Source of the DNA: an uncultured Duodenibacillus sp.
GTDB lineage: Bacteria; Pseudomonadota; Gammaproteobacteria; Burkholderiales; Burkholderiaceae_F
DNA length: 64,000 bases
Assembly: GCA_944388865.1 (NCBI GenBank)
Contig: CALXKM010000024.1
Span: 1-64,000, forward strand
Reading direction: 5' to 3'
Below, piece by piece: positions 1-8,557 of this stretch. The notes beneath the pieces were generated by a model. The model made no database searches. It was not told the DNA's origin and saw only the letters and a program-made list of their open reading frames with translations. The translations under genes and the position numbers were made by a program. The number at the start of each line of letters is the position of its first letter. The stretch's first letter is position 1.

Positions 1-56
1 CGCAAAAGCAGTTGCGAGGCTAATTTTGCCAGTGTGCGAGCCTCTCACACCTTCAA

Positions 57-97
57 AACGTCAATCGGCAGCCTTGGGCTGCCGAATTGGTGACGTT
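57..97 (-). terminator. Hairpin downstream of the yggT-like gene, possible terminator
   Basis: Nested inverted repeat: outer arms AACGTCA (57-63) and TGACGTT (91-97), inner arms TCGGCAGCC (65-73) and GGCTGCCGA (77-85). On the minus strand the structure is followed by GTTTTG, a short T run, and it starts 26 bases beyond the yggT-like stop, so a terminator for the ampD/yggT side is plausible. The T run is weak. Bases 1-56 show no gene. Confidence 0.4.
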
Positions 98-122
98 TGG
101 TTGGGAACTTGCAAGATGCAGG

Positions 123-671
123 CTAGAGCATCCAAAAACCCATGCTTGCCGGGGTAACGAGCCGCAAAAGCACGCAGAGTATTAAAAAAAGCAGCGCGGG
201 GGAAAAATCCAATCCGGCAATGCGCGGCAAAACACGTCGAATCGGACGCAGAAACGGATCCACAAGCGTCGAGAGCATCGACTGATACCCGATGTAGCGC
301 GGACCGAAAAAACCTGCAATGACGTACAAAATCAATCCCCAAATCAGCAGATTAATGGCCCAGCGCAGCACCAAAGCAAAGGGCGCCAGCGCAAACCCCA
401 TGGCCGTTGCCGGAAAACCGATGACCTCTCGTCCGACCAACACCTGCACCAACGCAACCAAAAGCGCCGAGGCCAAGCACGTCCACTCCCAGTTGCCCCT
501 GGGCTTGACGACATACGCAACCGGATTAACAAGCCAGTCAGTCAGCCGCCAAATTACCGACACCAACGGATCGCGCGGACTGATCGCCAGTGACCACAAC
601 CAGGCTCGTACGAGCAAAATGGCACCCAAAAAGCCGGTAAAAAATGAGAAAAGATCGTAGAAAAAGCCCAT
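123..671 (-). CDS. yggT: YggT family integral membrane protein
   Basis: Inner-membrane protein of 182 residues with two YggT repeats: paired hydrophobic segments at the N-terminus and near residues 45-65, 80-105 and 150-175, with a loop of the type DPFLRPIRRVLP typical of the family between the second pair. The role of YggT proteins is poorly defined (ion homeostasis or cell-envelope/division roles are proposed in various bacteria). The ATG at 671 is chosen over an upstream TTG (704) because GAGG lies about 5 bases before it. It is the last gene of a minus-strand group behind ampD. Family is clear, function is not. Confidence 0.85.
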   Translation of the reverse strand: MGFFYDLFSFFTGFLGAILLVRAWLWSLAISPRDPLVSVIWRLTDWLVNPVAYVVKPRGNWEWTCLASALLVALVQVLVGREVIGFPATAMGFALAPFALVLRWAINLLIWGLILYVIAGFFGPRYIGYQSMLSTLVDPFLRPIRRVLPRIAGLDFSPALLFLILCVLLRLVTPASMGFWML

Positions 672-740
672 GACCTCAGAATCTCGCCCCCGGCAGCCTG
701 CCAAGGGCGCAGCAATGGTGGTTTAGCAAACTCAACGAAC

Positions 741-1355
741 TCAGACGCCGCAAGCGCCTGCTGCCGCACCGGGAAATTCGGGCGAACCGAATGCCGGACA
801 TGCAGTTTTCATCCTTGTCCAGTCAAAATACGGCCCTGGATCCGTCTTTCTTGCGGGCGCGATGTCGCTGTGACCGACAATATACGCGAGCGAGTAGCGC
901 GCATCAATGGCCGCAAGCAAATTGCAGAGTTTTTCGTATTGCACTTGCTCAAAAGGAACAAAATCGCTTCCCTCGAGCTCAATGCCGATGGAAAAATCGT
1001 TTACCTTTTCGCGTCCCATAAAGCAGCTCACCCCTGCATGCCAAGCTCTGTCGCGGCAGCTCACGAACTGCTCAATTGCTCCTTTACGGGTGATTAGGAA
1101 ATGACTCGACACCCGCAGATTGCGAAGCGACCTGATGCGGGCATCAGGCTCTATGTCAAAGTCCAGCGTACCGCAGAAAAATTCGCGCACCACCCCCGTA
1201 TGGAACATGTAGGGCGGCAAAGAGATATTGTGCAGCACAACCAGATGAACATCCTCGGGCGCCGTTTCGCGGACATCGAAATGCGGGCTGGGATAAATCT
1301 CCACGCCTTCTGTCGCCCACCCGTCAAGGCCGATTTCAACTTGATTGGAGTTCAT
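741..1355 (-). CDS. ampD: 1,6-anhydro-N-acetylmuramyl-L-alanine amidase AmpD
   Basis: Cytoplasmic zinc amidase of 204 residues that removes the peptide from 1,6-anhydroMurNAc-peptides during murein recycling. In species with an AmpR/AmpC system its loss raises the inducing muropeptides, but no ampR or ampC is seen here. The Zn ligands of the amidase-2 fold are visible as H42 (VVLHN), H162 and D172 (GHSDIAPARKTDPGP), with K170 and a Glu in IGIELEG. Length fits AmpD (about 185-200). The ATG at 1355 overlaps the stop of the preceding gene as ATGA, which decides the start and implies translational coupling. Confidence 0.93.
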   Translation of the reverse strand: MNSNQVEIGLDGWATEGVEIYPSPHFDVRETAPEDVHLVVLHNISLPPYMFHTGVVREFFCGTLDFDIEPDARIRSLRNLRVSSHFLITRKGAIEQFVSCRDRAWHAGVSCFMGREKVNDFSIGIELEGSDFVPFEQVQYEKLCNLLAAIDARYSLAYIVGHSDIAPARKTDPGPYFDWTRMKTACPAFGSPEFPGAAAGACGV

Positions 1356-1603
1356 GCGTGCTTTCCCGCACGCGCCGCTTTGCGGCAGCGTTCTGAGCAA
1401 TACGCAACGCCGTCTCCCAACACAGCTTCATCTTCAGGAAAATGCGTCCCGCACTGCGGGCATTCGATCATAGCCACCGGCGCTCGAGGATCGGACTTGC
1501 GCGAAATTTTTTTCTTCTCGCCCGATATTCTGCGACTGCGCGCAAAAACGATCGCTAGATAAATGGCCGCAGCCAGAAGCACCCAAAAAACAATGCGGGA
1601 CAT
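1352..1603 (-). CDS. Small PP0621-like membrane-anchored zinc-ribbon protein
   Basis: 83 residues: one N-terminal membrane segment (about residues 5-21), a basic linker, then four cysteines in two pairs (C48/C51 in CPQCGTHFP, C69/C73 in YCSERCRKA). Such an arrangement suggests a small Zn-binding knuckle facing the cytoplasm. It resembles the PP0621 family of short proteins found beside ampD in beta- and gammaproteobacteria; molecular function unknown. Its stop overlaps the ampD start by ATGA. Preceded at 29 bases by the YpjD-like gene, so the three genes may be co-transcribed. Confidence 0.72.
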   Translation of the reverse strand: MSRIVFWVLLAAAIYLAIVFARSRRISGEKKKISRKSDPRAPVAMIECPQCGTHFPEDEAVLGDGVAYCSERCRKAARAGKHA

Positions 1604-1632
1604 GTCCTCTCTCCTACCTCAGATCAAGCCTC

Positions 1633-2460
1633 TCAAGCCATAAAAACTTCAATAATGAAGCGGTAGATGAGATAGGCTGCCGCGAGCACAAAAACTCCCG
1701 CCCAGAACCACGACAGCGCCTTCTTCTTGCGCCAGCCAAAACAGTAGCGCCCGGCCAAAAGCACGGCAAACACCGCCCAAGCGAGCCAGGTCATCACCGT
1801 CTTGTGGTCCCACACATAAGCCACGCCGTGAGCCTGCATCGTGGCAAAGCCACCCAAAATGAGCACCATCGTCAGACACGCAAAGCCGCAGGCAATGATG
1901 CGAAACAAAATACGTTCCATGGTCATGAGGCTAGGCATATTCGAAAGAAGCCCCGCATCCGAAGCCGCCAGCACAGGGTTCTTCAGCATACGATCCATGC
2001 GCATGAGAAAAATGGCCTGCACCACGGCAATCGTCATGAAGCTGTAGGCGGCAAGCGCCACAAGCAGATGCACGCGAAAAAGCAACGACCACTCTTCGGT
2101 CGGATACGTTGTGCCGGGAAATACAACCGGCAGCACGCTGCCTGCAGCAGCCACGAGGACAACAGCTCCCGTAAGCGCATTGATGCGATGCACAAAGCTT
2201 TCAATGATCGTGATCGCCACGGCAATCAAAAGCATGGCCGAAACTGCCATGCCGAAGCCGAAATGAATCAGATCGCCCATGAACATTTCCGTCACTACGC
2301 CGGAAAAATGCAGCACAAACCCCAGCAAGGCGATTGCTCTCAACCCGACAGGAGCACGTGCTCCAGCAGCACGCAGGGCGCGCACGATAAAAATACCGCT
2401 CACAAGATAGGCCAGCGCACCGAGCACCAACAAAAGATTGCTCAAAGCCAATTGACTCAT
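1633..2460 (-). CDS. ypjD: YpjD/CcsA-like cytochrome c assembly family membrane protein
   Basis: 275-residue polytopic inner-membrane protein with about eight hydrophobic segments and conserved histidines (for instance HFSG near 51 and WDHKT near 218), matching the CcsA/HemX-like branch of cytochrome c assembly proteins that includes E. coli YpjD. YpjD/CorE-like members have been linked to divalent-cation transport as well as haem handling, so the function is left open. It is divergent from ffh, the same arrangement as ypjD-ffh in E. coli, which supports orthology. Confidence 0.82.
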   Translation of the reverse strand: MSQLALSNLLLVLGALAYLVSGIFIVRALRAAGARAPVGLRAIALLGFVLHFSGVVTEMFMGDLIHFGFGMAVSAMLLIAVAITIIESFVHRINALTGAVVLVAAAGSVLPVVFPGTTYPTEEWSLLFRVHLLVALAAYSFMTIAVVQAIFLMRMDRMLKNPVLAASDAGLLSNMPSLMTMERILFRIIACGFACLTMVLILGGFATMQAHGVAYVWDHKTVMTWLAWAVFAVLLAGRYCFGWRKKKALSWFWAGVFVLAAAYLIYRFIIEVFMA

Positions 2461-2551
2461 AAAAAAATCTGCTTGGAAAAAAATTTAAACTGCAACAGCT
2501 CAATCAAGGCAGCGCGGCAAAGCTCAAGCCTGCCGCAACTTTGCTTTAAAA

Positions 2552-2568
2552 TTTGACGTCCCGTCAAA
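2552..2568. repeat. Short perfect inverted repeat between ypjD and ffh
   Basis: TTTGACG (2552-2558) and CGTCAAA (2562-2568) with a 3-base centre, in the 285-base divergent region. It could be an operator half-site pair or a small hairpin. Nothing else distinctive is seen in the region, and no convincing sigma70 pair for ffh was found. Confidence 0.3.
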
Positions 2569-2745
2569 GAGAAGCCAGGAAACCTCCGCTTTTGCGAGCT
2601 AAGCCGCTGAGCTGGTAAAAGGCGCGCCTTGTTCAGGAACGATTCTAGACTGCCAGATTTGAGCATATCTTAATACGCGCCGATTTGTTTCCTGTTTCTG
2701 TTTGACCTCTTTGTTGCCCGACGAATTTTTCACTACTCCGACCTC

Positions 2746-4134
2746 ATGCTTGAAAACTTAAGCTCACGTCTGTCACGCGTCATCAAAACAATGCGCGGAC
2801 AAGCTCGATTGACTGAAGAAAATACGCGCGAAATGCTGCGCGAAGTGCGTCTGGCACTTTTAGATGCAGACGTCGCTCTGCCCGTGGTGCGTGAACTCGT
2901 CTCACGCATCAAGCAAAAAGCGCTTGGCGAAGAAGTCATCGCCAATCTCAACCCTGGACAAGCCTTGGTGGGCGTGGTCGAACGCGAGCTCACGCAGATC
3001 ATCGGTGGCGACCTCCCAGCGCAGGAACGCGAAATCAATCTTTCCGTGCAGCCGCCTGCCGTCATTCTTCTGGCTGGTCTTCAAGGCGCCGGCAAAACGA
3101 CAAGCGCAGGCAAGCTTGCCAAATGGCTCATCGAAAATCGAGGCAAGAAAGTTCTCACCGTCTCGGCCGACGTCTATCGACCAGCAGCCATTGAGCAGCT
3201 CAAAACTGTAAGCGCTCAAGCAGGAGCAGACTTTTTCCCGAGTGAAGTCGGTCAAAAACCGCTTGCCATCGCGCGCAGCGCTCTTGACCACGCCAAGCGT
3301 CACTTCTATGACGTTCTGATCGTGGATACGGCTGGACGTCTGGCCATTGACGAAGCAATGATGCAGGAAGTCAGCGATCTGGCCGACTTTCTTAATCCCG
3401 CCGAAACTCTCTTTGTCATTGACGCCATGCTCGGTCAGGATGCAGTCAACACGGCAAAGGCCTTCAACGAGCGCCTCAATCTCACGGGCGTCATGCTCAC
3501 CAAACTTGACGGCGACAGCCGCGGCGGTGCAGCGCTTTCTGTGCGCATGGTCACGGGCAAGCCCATTAAGTTCGTCGGCGTAGGAGAAAAGCTTGACGGC
3601 TTTGAAGCCTTCAATCCCGAGCAGATGGCCGGCCGCATTCTGGGCATGGGCGACATCGTCGCTCTTGTCAAGGATGTGCAGAAAGCCGTCGACATCAAAG
3701 AAGCCCAAAAGCTTGCAAAAAAGATCAAGTCAGGAGAAAAGTTCGACCTTGAGGACTTCAAGGCCCAAATCTCCCAGATGAAGAACATGGGCGGACTCTC
3801 GGGCCTAATCGACAAGTTGCCTGCACAATTTCAGGAAGCCGCAGGCAGAGTAAACGACAAAGATGCCGAGCGCGCCTTGCGCCGCACAGAGGGCATCATC
3901 AATTCGATGACGCCCAAGGAGCGCCGCAATCCAGATCTCATCAAAGCCAGCCGCAAGCGGCGCATCGCTGCCGGCGCCGGCGTATCCGTTCAGGAAGTCA
4001 ATCGTTTGCTCAAGCAGTTTGAACAGACGCGCGACATGATGAAGAAAATGCAAAAAGGCGGCATGGCAAAGATGATGCGCGCCTTGGGCGGCATGGGCCG
4101 CATGGCGGGATTCGGAGGATTCGGGCGCCGTTAG
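2746..4134 (+). CDS. ffh: Signal recognition particle GTPase Ffh
   Basis: SRP54 homologue of 462 residues that with 4.5S RNA delivers nascent inner-membrane proteins to FtsY. Domain order: N domain (1-90), G domain with P-loop GLQGAGKTT (111-119), DTAGR and TKLDGD motifs, then a methionine-rich M domain from about 310 to the end (MMKKMQKGG, MAKMMRALGGMG) that binds RNA and signal sequences. Length is typical. The 4.5S RNA gene is not visible in the window. Downstream genes run in the same direction. Confidence 0.98.
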   Translation: MLENLSSRLSRVIKTMRGQARLTEENTREMLREVRLALLDADVALPVVRELVSRIKQKALGEEVIANLNPGQALVGVVERELTQIIGGDLPAQEREINLSVQPPAVILLAGLQGAGKTTSAGKLAKWLIENRGKKVLTVSADVYRPAAIEQLKTVSAQAGADFFPSEVGQKPLAIARSALDHAKRHFYDVLIVDTAGRLAIDEAMMQEVSDLADFLNPAETLFVIDAMLGQDAVNTAKAFNERLNLTGVMLTKLDGDSRGGAALSVRMVTGKPIKFVGVGEKLDGFEAFNPEQMAGRILGMGDIVALVKDVQKAVDIKEAQKLAKKIKSGEKFDLEDFKAQISQMKNMGGLSGLIDKLPAQFQEAAGRVNDKDAERALRRTEGIINSMTPKERRNPDLIKASRKRRIAAGAGVSVQEVNRLLKQFEQTRDMMKKMQKGGMAKMMRALGGMGRMAGFGGFGRR

Positions 4135-4204
4135 TCGACTGTCTTCTTCTTTGCAGCTCTTGCCGAATCTTTTGCACCTCAACGACTTGTACGCAAAGTG
4201 CACC

Positions 4205-4984
4205 ATGGCTCGAATCGTCGACTGGGAAACATTTTTTGCTTCAGCCGCAGGCTGCACGGTCGCCGCCTGGGAAAAGGGGGCGTACGCCCGTTTTGTCTCC
4301 GCAAAGCTCGGCACCCGTGCTCTGCAAATTGGGCTTGCCAAGCTCGATCCGCTTGAAAAAAGCCCCATTGCTCACCGCATCGCGCTCACCGAAGAGGTTG
4401 AAGCCATTGCCGGCGAAGATCTGCGCGTGCAGGTGCTCGGCTCGCCCTGGGCGCTTCCTTTCGAAGACGAATGCTGCGATATCGTGGCGCTGCCGCACGG
4501 CTTTGACCTGCATCCGGAAAAAATTGACGCCGTCTTGGCTGAAGTCATTCGTGTCCTTGTACCAAACGGCATCTTCGTCACCACTTTTTTCAACTCTCTG
4601 GGCAGCTGGAAGCTGCGCGAAAAACTCTTCGGCGCCTCCCACATCCTGCCCGAACATTCGGCCGTCTTGTCAATGAATGCCGTCAAAAGCGCTATTGCTC
4701 GCACGGGAAGCCTCAAGATTGAAGGAGGCAACTTCGGCGTGTACGCCATCGACCACACTGCACGCGGCCAAGCGGCACTCTCGTCGCGGCTGCCTTCCTG
4801 GATTGACAAAGCCGGGGACCGCTGGTGGCCTACGCTTTCAAACGTCGTTCTGCTTTCGGCGCGCAAGACCGTTGCTGGCATGTCGCTTGTCGGGAAAGTA
4901 ACCTTTGCCAAGACCAAGACAGCAGCAAATGCGCAAACAGCCGTACAGAACCGAAAGCAGCGTACGTCGACCGATTTTCTTTAG
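4205..4984 (+). CDS. YafS-like SAM-dependent methyltransferase
   Basis: 259 residues in the class I methyltransferase fold, mostly in its second half: the acidic stretch FEDECCDIVALPH is followed by AEVIRVLVPNGIFVTTFFN, the usual post-II and beta-5 region of the Methyltransf_11 type. Motif I is degenerate, so substrate cannot be guessed. It lies just upstream of rnhA and dnaQ, as E. coli yafS does. The start at 4205 gives MARIVDWETFF, resembling homologue N-termini. The longer frame from 4151 lacks support. Confidence 0.75.
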   Translation: MARIVDWETFFASAAGCTVAAWEKGAYARFVSAKLGTRALQIGLAKLDPLEKSPIAHRIALTEEVEAIAGEDLRVQVLGSPWALPFEDECCDIVALPHGFDLHPEKIDAVLAEVIRVLVPNGIFVTTFFNSLGSWKLREKLFGASHILPEHSAVLSMNAVKSAIARTGSLKIEGGNFGVYAIDHTARGQAALSSRLPSWIDKAGDRWWPTLSNVVLLSARKTVAGMSLVGKVTFAKTKTAANAQTAVQNRKQRTSTDFL

Positions 4985-4996
4985 ACGACTCATCGC

Positions 4997-5458
4997 ATGA
5001 CCACTGAACTGAAACTCAACATTTGGACCGACGGCGCCTGTAAGAAAAACCCTGGCCCCGGCGGCTGGGGCGTATTGATGCGCTGGGGCGAGCGCACAAA
5101 GGAAATGTGCGGCGGCTCTATCATGACCACCAACAACCAGATGGAGCTTACAGCCGTCATCGAAGCGCTCAAAGCCATCCGGCGTCCCTGTCCGATCGTG
5201 CTGCACCTTGACAGCAACTACGTCAAAGACGGCATCACCAACTGGATTCACAACTGGAAGAAGCACGGTTGGATGACGGCGGCCAAAAAGCCCGTTAAAA
5301 ATGCCGAACTCTGGCAGGAGCTTGACCGTTTAGCAAGCATGCACACCATTGAGTGGCGCTGGGTCAAGGGGCACGCCGGGGACCCCGGCAATGAAAGAGC
5401 CGATGAGCTTGCCAACATGGGCGTCGTTAAAGCACTGCAAAGCAGTGCCGAAGGATAA
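4997..5458 (+). CDS. rnhA: Ribonuclease HI
   Basis: Degrades the RNA strand of RNA:DNA hybrids (R-loops, primers). 153 residues, the normal bacterial length. Catalytic carboxylates D12 ([10 protein letters not shown]), E50 (NNQMEL), D72 (HLDSNYV) and D136 (NERADELA) are present, and H126 sits in VKGHAG. The neighbouring dnaQ starts 9 bases after the stop, with its AAGGA ribosome site running into the rnhA stop codon, so the two are co-translated. Confidence 0.97.
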   Translation: MTTELKLNIWTDGACKKNPGPGGWGVLMRWGERTKEMCGGSIMTTNNQMELTAVIEALKAIRRPCPIVLHLDSNYVKDGITNWIHNWKKHGWMTAAKKPVKNAELWQELDRLASMHTIEWRWVKGHAGDPGNERADELANMGVVKALQSSAEG

Positions 5459-5467
5459 GGAAACGCT

Positions 5468-6199
5468 ATGCGTCAAATCTGTCTAGATACGGAAACCACT
5501 GGCGTAAACCCGCAAACGGGCGATCGCATTGTTGAAATCGGCTGCGTGGAAATCGTCGGCCGCACGCTCTCCGACGACCCGTGCCACCACTATCACATCT
5601 ACCTCAATCCCGAACGCGAGGTGCCAGAAGAAGTCGTCAAGGTGCATGGATTGACGACGGAATTTCTTTCCGATAAACCTCTTTTTGCCGATGTGGCGCA
5701 AGAATTCCTCGACTTTGTCAAAGGCGCCGAACTTCTAATTCACAACGCCCCCTTTGATGTGGGATTTCTGAATATGGAGCTCAACCGGCTAAAGCTTGGG
5801 CGCCTCACCGACTACTGCCCGCAGATTACCGATACGTTTGAGCTGGCTCGACAGATGTTCCCCGGCCTGAGAAATTCTCTAGACGCCTTGTGCTCGCGCT
5901 TTGAAATCGACCGCAGCGCTCGCGTGCTGCACGGAGCTCTGCTCGACGCACGCCTGCTCGCCGAAGTCTATCTGGACATGACACGCAAGCAAGGCTCGCT
6001 TCTGGGCGATATTTATGATCTAGGCGACGAAATTGAAAAAGTGCCCTCGCCAGAACTCTTCGTCAAAGCCGAAGTACCTGCCGAAGAGCTTGAAGTGCAC
6101 CTCAAATTTCTGGAAATGATGGCCAAGAAAAGCAAAAACGGCGTTCTCTGGACCAAGGCGCTTGAGTCCGCAAATCCTGTCACTACCGGCAACTCCTGA
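5468..6199 (+). CDS. dnaQ: DNA polymerase III epsilon subunit (proofreading exonuclease)
   Basis: 3'-5' exonuclease of the replicative polymerase, 243 residues. ExoI motif with D7 and E9 (CLDTETTG), ExoII around HNAPFDVGFLN, ExoIII with HGALLDARLLAEVY carrying the His-Asp pair of the DEDDh family. The tail after residue 185 is the alpha-binding part. Immediately downstream of rnhA with AAGGA before the ATG. The rnhA-dnaQ pair is common in proteobacteria, there often divergent, here co-directional. Confidence 0.96.
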   Translation: MRQICLDTETTGVNPQTGDRIVEIGCVEIVGRTLSDDPCHHYHIYLNPEREVPEEVVKVHGLTTEFLSDKPLFADVAQEFLDFVKGAELLIHNAPFDVGFLNMELNRLKLGRLTDYCPQITDTFELARQMFPGLRNSLDALCSRFEIDRSARVLHGALLDARLLAEVYLDMTRKQGSLLGDIYDLGDEIEKVPSPELFVKAEVPAEELEVHLKFLEMMAKKSKNGVLWTKALESANPVTTGNS

Positions 6200-6242
6200 C
6201 AAATTTCGGTCTTCATCATGCCTTTTGACGGTAATACCGCAA

Positions 6243-6268
6243 GAGGCTTTGCCTCAGCTTGAGGCAAA
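6243..6268 (+). promoter_or_regulatory. Two overlapping, mutually exclusive hairpins before metN
   Basis: GAGGC (6243-6247) can pair with GCCTC (6251-6255), while TTTGCCTC (6248-6255) can pair perfectly with GAGGCAAA (6261-6268). The two share the GCCTC arm. This could be the dnaQ terminator or a leader switch for metN. No T run of terminator quality follows and no known SAM riboswitch core is recognised. Confidence 0.35.
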
Positions 6269-6343
6269 TGTCTTTAGACTTAGATTCCCTGCGCTGCGAA
6301 TTTTTTGCAGATGCAGTTATTTGAAACTGCGTGAAATTTTCTC

Positions 6344-7396
6344 ATGATTGAACTTCAGCACATCACGCAGCGCTATCCCACTCCGGAAGGAGGCGTGTTT
6401 TACGCCCTCAATGATGTCTCGCTTTCTATTAAAGCTGGCGAAATCTTCGGCATCATCGGCCGCTCCGGTGCGGGCAAGTCCACGCTTGTGCGCTGCATCA
6501 ACTTTTTGAATCGTCCTACTGAAGGAATAGTCGTCATCGACGGCAAATGTCTCAATACGATGAGCGAGGCCGAATTGCGCGCCGCGCGCCGCAAAATCGG
6601 CATGATTTTTCAGCACTTCAACCTGCTTTCCTCGCGCACGGTGTTTGAAAACGCGGCTTTCCCGCTTGAACTCGTCGGTATGGACAAGGCAGCCATCAAG
6701 GCAAAGGTCGACCCTCTTCTTGAACTGGTGGGCCTCACCGAGCATCGCAACAAGTACCCCGCGCAGCTTTCCGGCGGCCAAAAGCAGCGCGTAGGCATTG
6801 CCAGGGCACTTGCCAACGACCCTGAAGTGCTCTTGAGCGATGAAGCCACAAGCGCGCTCGATCCGGAAACGACCGTTGCCACGCTTGAACTGCTCAAGCG
6901 CATCAATCAGGAATTGAAGCTCACCATCGTGATGATTACGCACCAGATGGATGTGGTCAAGCAGATCTGCGACCGCGTGGCCGTCATGAACAAAGGCATC
7001 GTCGTCGAAGAAGGATCGGTCATCGACGTCTTTCGCCGTCCCAAGAGCGAGACCACGCAGGCGCTCATTGGAAACATCATGGCCCAGCAGCTTCCCGCCT
7101 CCATGGTCGAGCGCGTGCGCGAGCAAATTGCCGCATTCAAAGACAGCGAGCCATCCCACATCTTGCGTCTGACCTTCGTCGGTCAGGAAGTGACCCGACC
7201 GATCATCTCCGAAGCAAGCCGCATCTACAACATCAACTTCAACATTCTTCTGGGCCAGATTGACGAAGTCCAGGGCAAGAGCTTCGGCACGCTCACTGTG
7301 CTGACTAGCTGCTCAAACGATGTCTTCATGAGCCTGATGGATTACCTGCGCCGTCACAATGTCACGGTCGAGGAGGTCACTTCCAATGTCCTCTGA
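6344..7396 (+). CDS. metN: Methionine ABC transporter ATP-binding protein
   Basis: ATPase of the MetNIQ importer for methionine. 350 residues: Walker [13 protein letters not shown] signature [14 protein letters not shown], Walker B with [11 protein letters not shown], and a C-terminal NIL domain (about 270-345) that in MetN senses intracellular methionine and causes transinhibition. Translationally linked to metI by an 11-base overlap. The NIL domain separates it from other amino acid ABC ATPases, so confidence is high. Confidence 0.95.
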   Translation: MIELQHITQRYPTPEGGVFYALNDVSLSIKAGEIFGIIGRSGAGKSTLVRCINFLNRPTEGIVVIDGKCLNTMSEAELRAARRKIGMIFQHFNLLSSRTVFENAAFPLELVGMDKAAIKAKVDPLLELVGLTEHRNKYPAQLSGGQKQRVGIARALANDPEVLLSDEATSALDPETTVATLELLKRINQELKLTIVMITHQMDVVKQICDRVAVMNKGIVVEEGSVIDVFRRPKSETTQALIGNIMAQQLPASMVERVREQIAAFKDSEPSHILRLTFVGQEVTRPIISEASRIYNINFNILLGQIDEVQGKSFGTLTVLTSCSNDVFMSLMDYLRRHNVTVEEVTSNVL

Positions 7397-8039
7397 ACTC
7401 ATTCGCATGCTTTGGGACTCGTTTGTCGAAACGGTCGTCATGGTAGGACTTTCCGGAGCCATAGGAGCAGCTTTCGGCATTCCGCTTGGCATTTTGCTGC
7501 ACGTCACCGATCAGGGAGGCGTGCATCCCCTGCCGGTCTTCAACAAAATTCTGGGTTGGATCATCAACGCTGTTCGATCAACCCCCTTCATCATTTTGCT
7601 TGTGGCCATTATTCCGCTCACGCGCATCATTGCCGGCACATCTATCGGCACGGCTGCGGCCGTCGTGCCGCTGACGATCTCTGTGGCGCCCTTTATTGCG
7701 CGCCTTGTTGAGACCAGCCTGCGTGAAGTCGACAAAGGTCTGGTTGAAGCAGCTCAGGCCATGGGCGCCACCAACCTGCAAATCGTCACCAAAGTGCTTT
7801 TGCCCGAAGCCCGTCCCGGCATTGTTGCCGGACTGACCATCAGTCTGGTGAGTCTTGTGGGCTACTCTGCTATGGCCGGCGCCATCGGCGGCGGCGGTTT
7901 GGGCGACATGGGCATCCGCTATGGCTATCAGCGCTTCATGCCCGACGTCATGCTCGCCGTTGTCGTCATTCTCATCGTTTTCGTACAAGCCATGCAAAGC
8001 CTCGGCGACTGGCTGGTAAGAAAGCTTAGCCACAAGTAA
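7386..8039 (+). CDS. metI: Methionine ABC transporter permease
   Basis: 217 residues, same length as E. coli MetI, about five membrane segments and an EAA loop ([18 protein letters not shown]) that docks to MetN. The ATG at 7386, inside the end of metN, gives the conserved start [13 protein letters not shown]. The substrate-binding protein gene metQ normally follows, but here a strong terminator follows instead, so MetQ must be encoded elsewhere if the importer works. Confidence 0.95.
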   Translation: MSSELIRMLWDSFVETVVMVGLSGAIGAAFGIPLGILLHVTDQGGVHPLPVFNKILGWIINAVRSTPFIILLVAIIPLTRIIAGTSIGTAAAVVPLTISVAPFIARLVETSLREVDKGLVEAAQAMGATNLQIVTKVLLPEARPGIVAGLTISLVSLVGYSAMAGAIGGGGLGDMGIRYGYQRFMPDVMLAVVVILIVFVQAMQSLGDWLVRKLSHK

Positions 8040-8350
8040 GCAGTCGATCACATATGCTTGCGCAGCCTTGCAGATCTCCCCGTCTGCAAGGCCTTTTTTA
8101 TGCAGCTCTCTCAAACAAAGAAACCACCCAAAAAAATGATCCTGGAAGCTGCAGTCGGCATTCAAATGAAAGCCCCTCCCCGTGGTTGCGCACTTATGAC
8201 ACTATCTTCGAAGGTAAAAGTAGTGTCAAACGTTGAAATTACTGGGCTTGCCGATATCCAAATACGCCACAACCTATAGCCGAAATCGTCAGAATATGCT
8301 ATGTTTTATGTTCCCACAAGGACACAACTACCACTTGGAGGCTCCTATCC
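8040..8350. other. Intergenic region between metI and the antitoxin gene
   Basis: Holds the metI terminator (8065-8099) and an inverted repeat GACACTA (8198-8204) / TAGTGTC (8221-8227) about 125-150 bases upstream of the antitoxin start, perhaps an autoregulatory operator. AT-rich stretches near 8233-8300 could include a promoter but no convincing -35/-10 pair with normal spacing was found. No coding sequence seen. Confidence 0.5.
8065..8099 (+). terminator. Rho-independent terminator of metNI
   Basis: Perfect 10-base arms GCCTTGCAGA (8065-8074) and TCTGCAAGGC (8083-8092) followed by CTTTTTT. It closes the metNI transcript directly after metI. Confidence 0.85.
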
Positions 8351-8557
8351 GTGACTACAACCATCACCAACCGTGAATTCAATCGCAACGTCTGTCGTGC
8401 AAAAAGAGCAGCAGCCTCCGGTCCCGTTGTCATCACAAACCGCGGAACCGCCGCCTTTGTTTTGCTTTCGTACGAAGACTATTTGCGAATGACTGATCCC
8501 GAGAAGGCAGCCTCTGCCGAAAAGGCCCCTTCCATACCCAAAGACTGCAACAAATAG
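8351..8557 (+). CDS. Phd/YefM-family antitoxin, without a recognisable toxin partner
   Basis: 68 residues with the N-terminal Phd/YefM DNA-binding fold: TITNREFNRNV, then GPVVITNRGTAAFVLLSYEDY, the standard 'prohibit toxin' pattern. It should bind its own promoter and neutralise a toxin. The GTG start at 8351 is preceded by GGAGG (8337-8341). A Doc, RelE or PIN-domain toxin would be expected directly downstream, but none is readable in the next 700 bases. Possible orphan antitoxin, or one of a pair whose toxin has decayed. Confidence 0.8.
   Translation: MTTTITNREFNRNVCRAKRAAASGPVVITNRGTAAFVLLSYEDYLRMTDPEKAASAEKAPSIPKDCNK

Noticed and set aside
1804..2556. 250-codon plus-strand frame opposite the YpjD-like gene
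   Set aside because: Very basic, His-rich composition typical of the antisense of a membrane protein gene; no ribosome site.
4151..4204. Longer N-terminus for the YafS-like methyltransferase
   Set aside because: No ribosome site at 4151 and the ATG at 4205 matches homologue starts.
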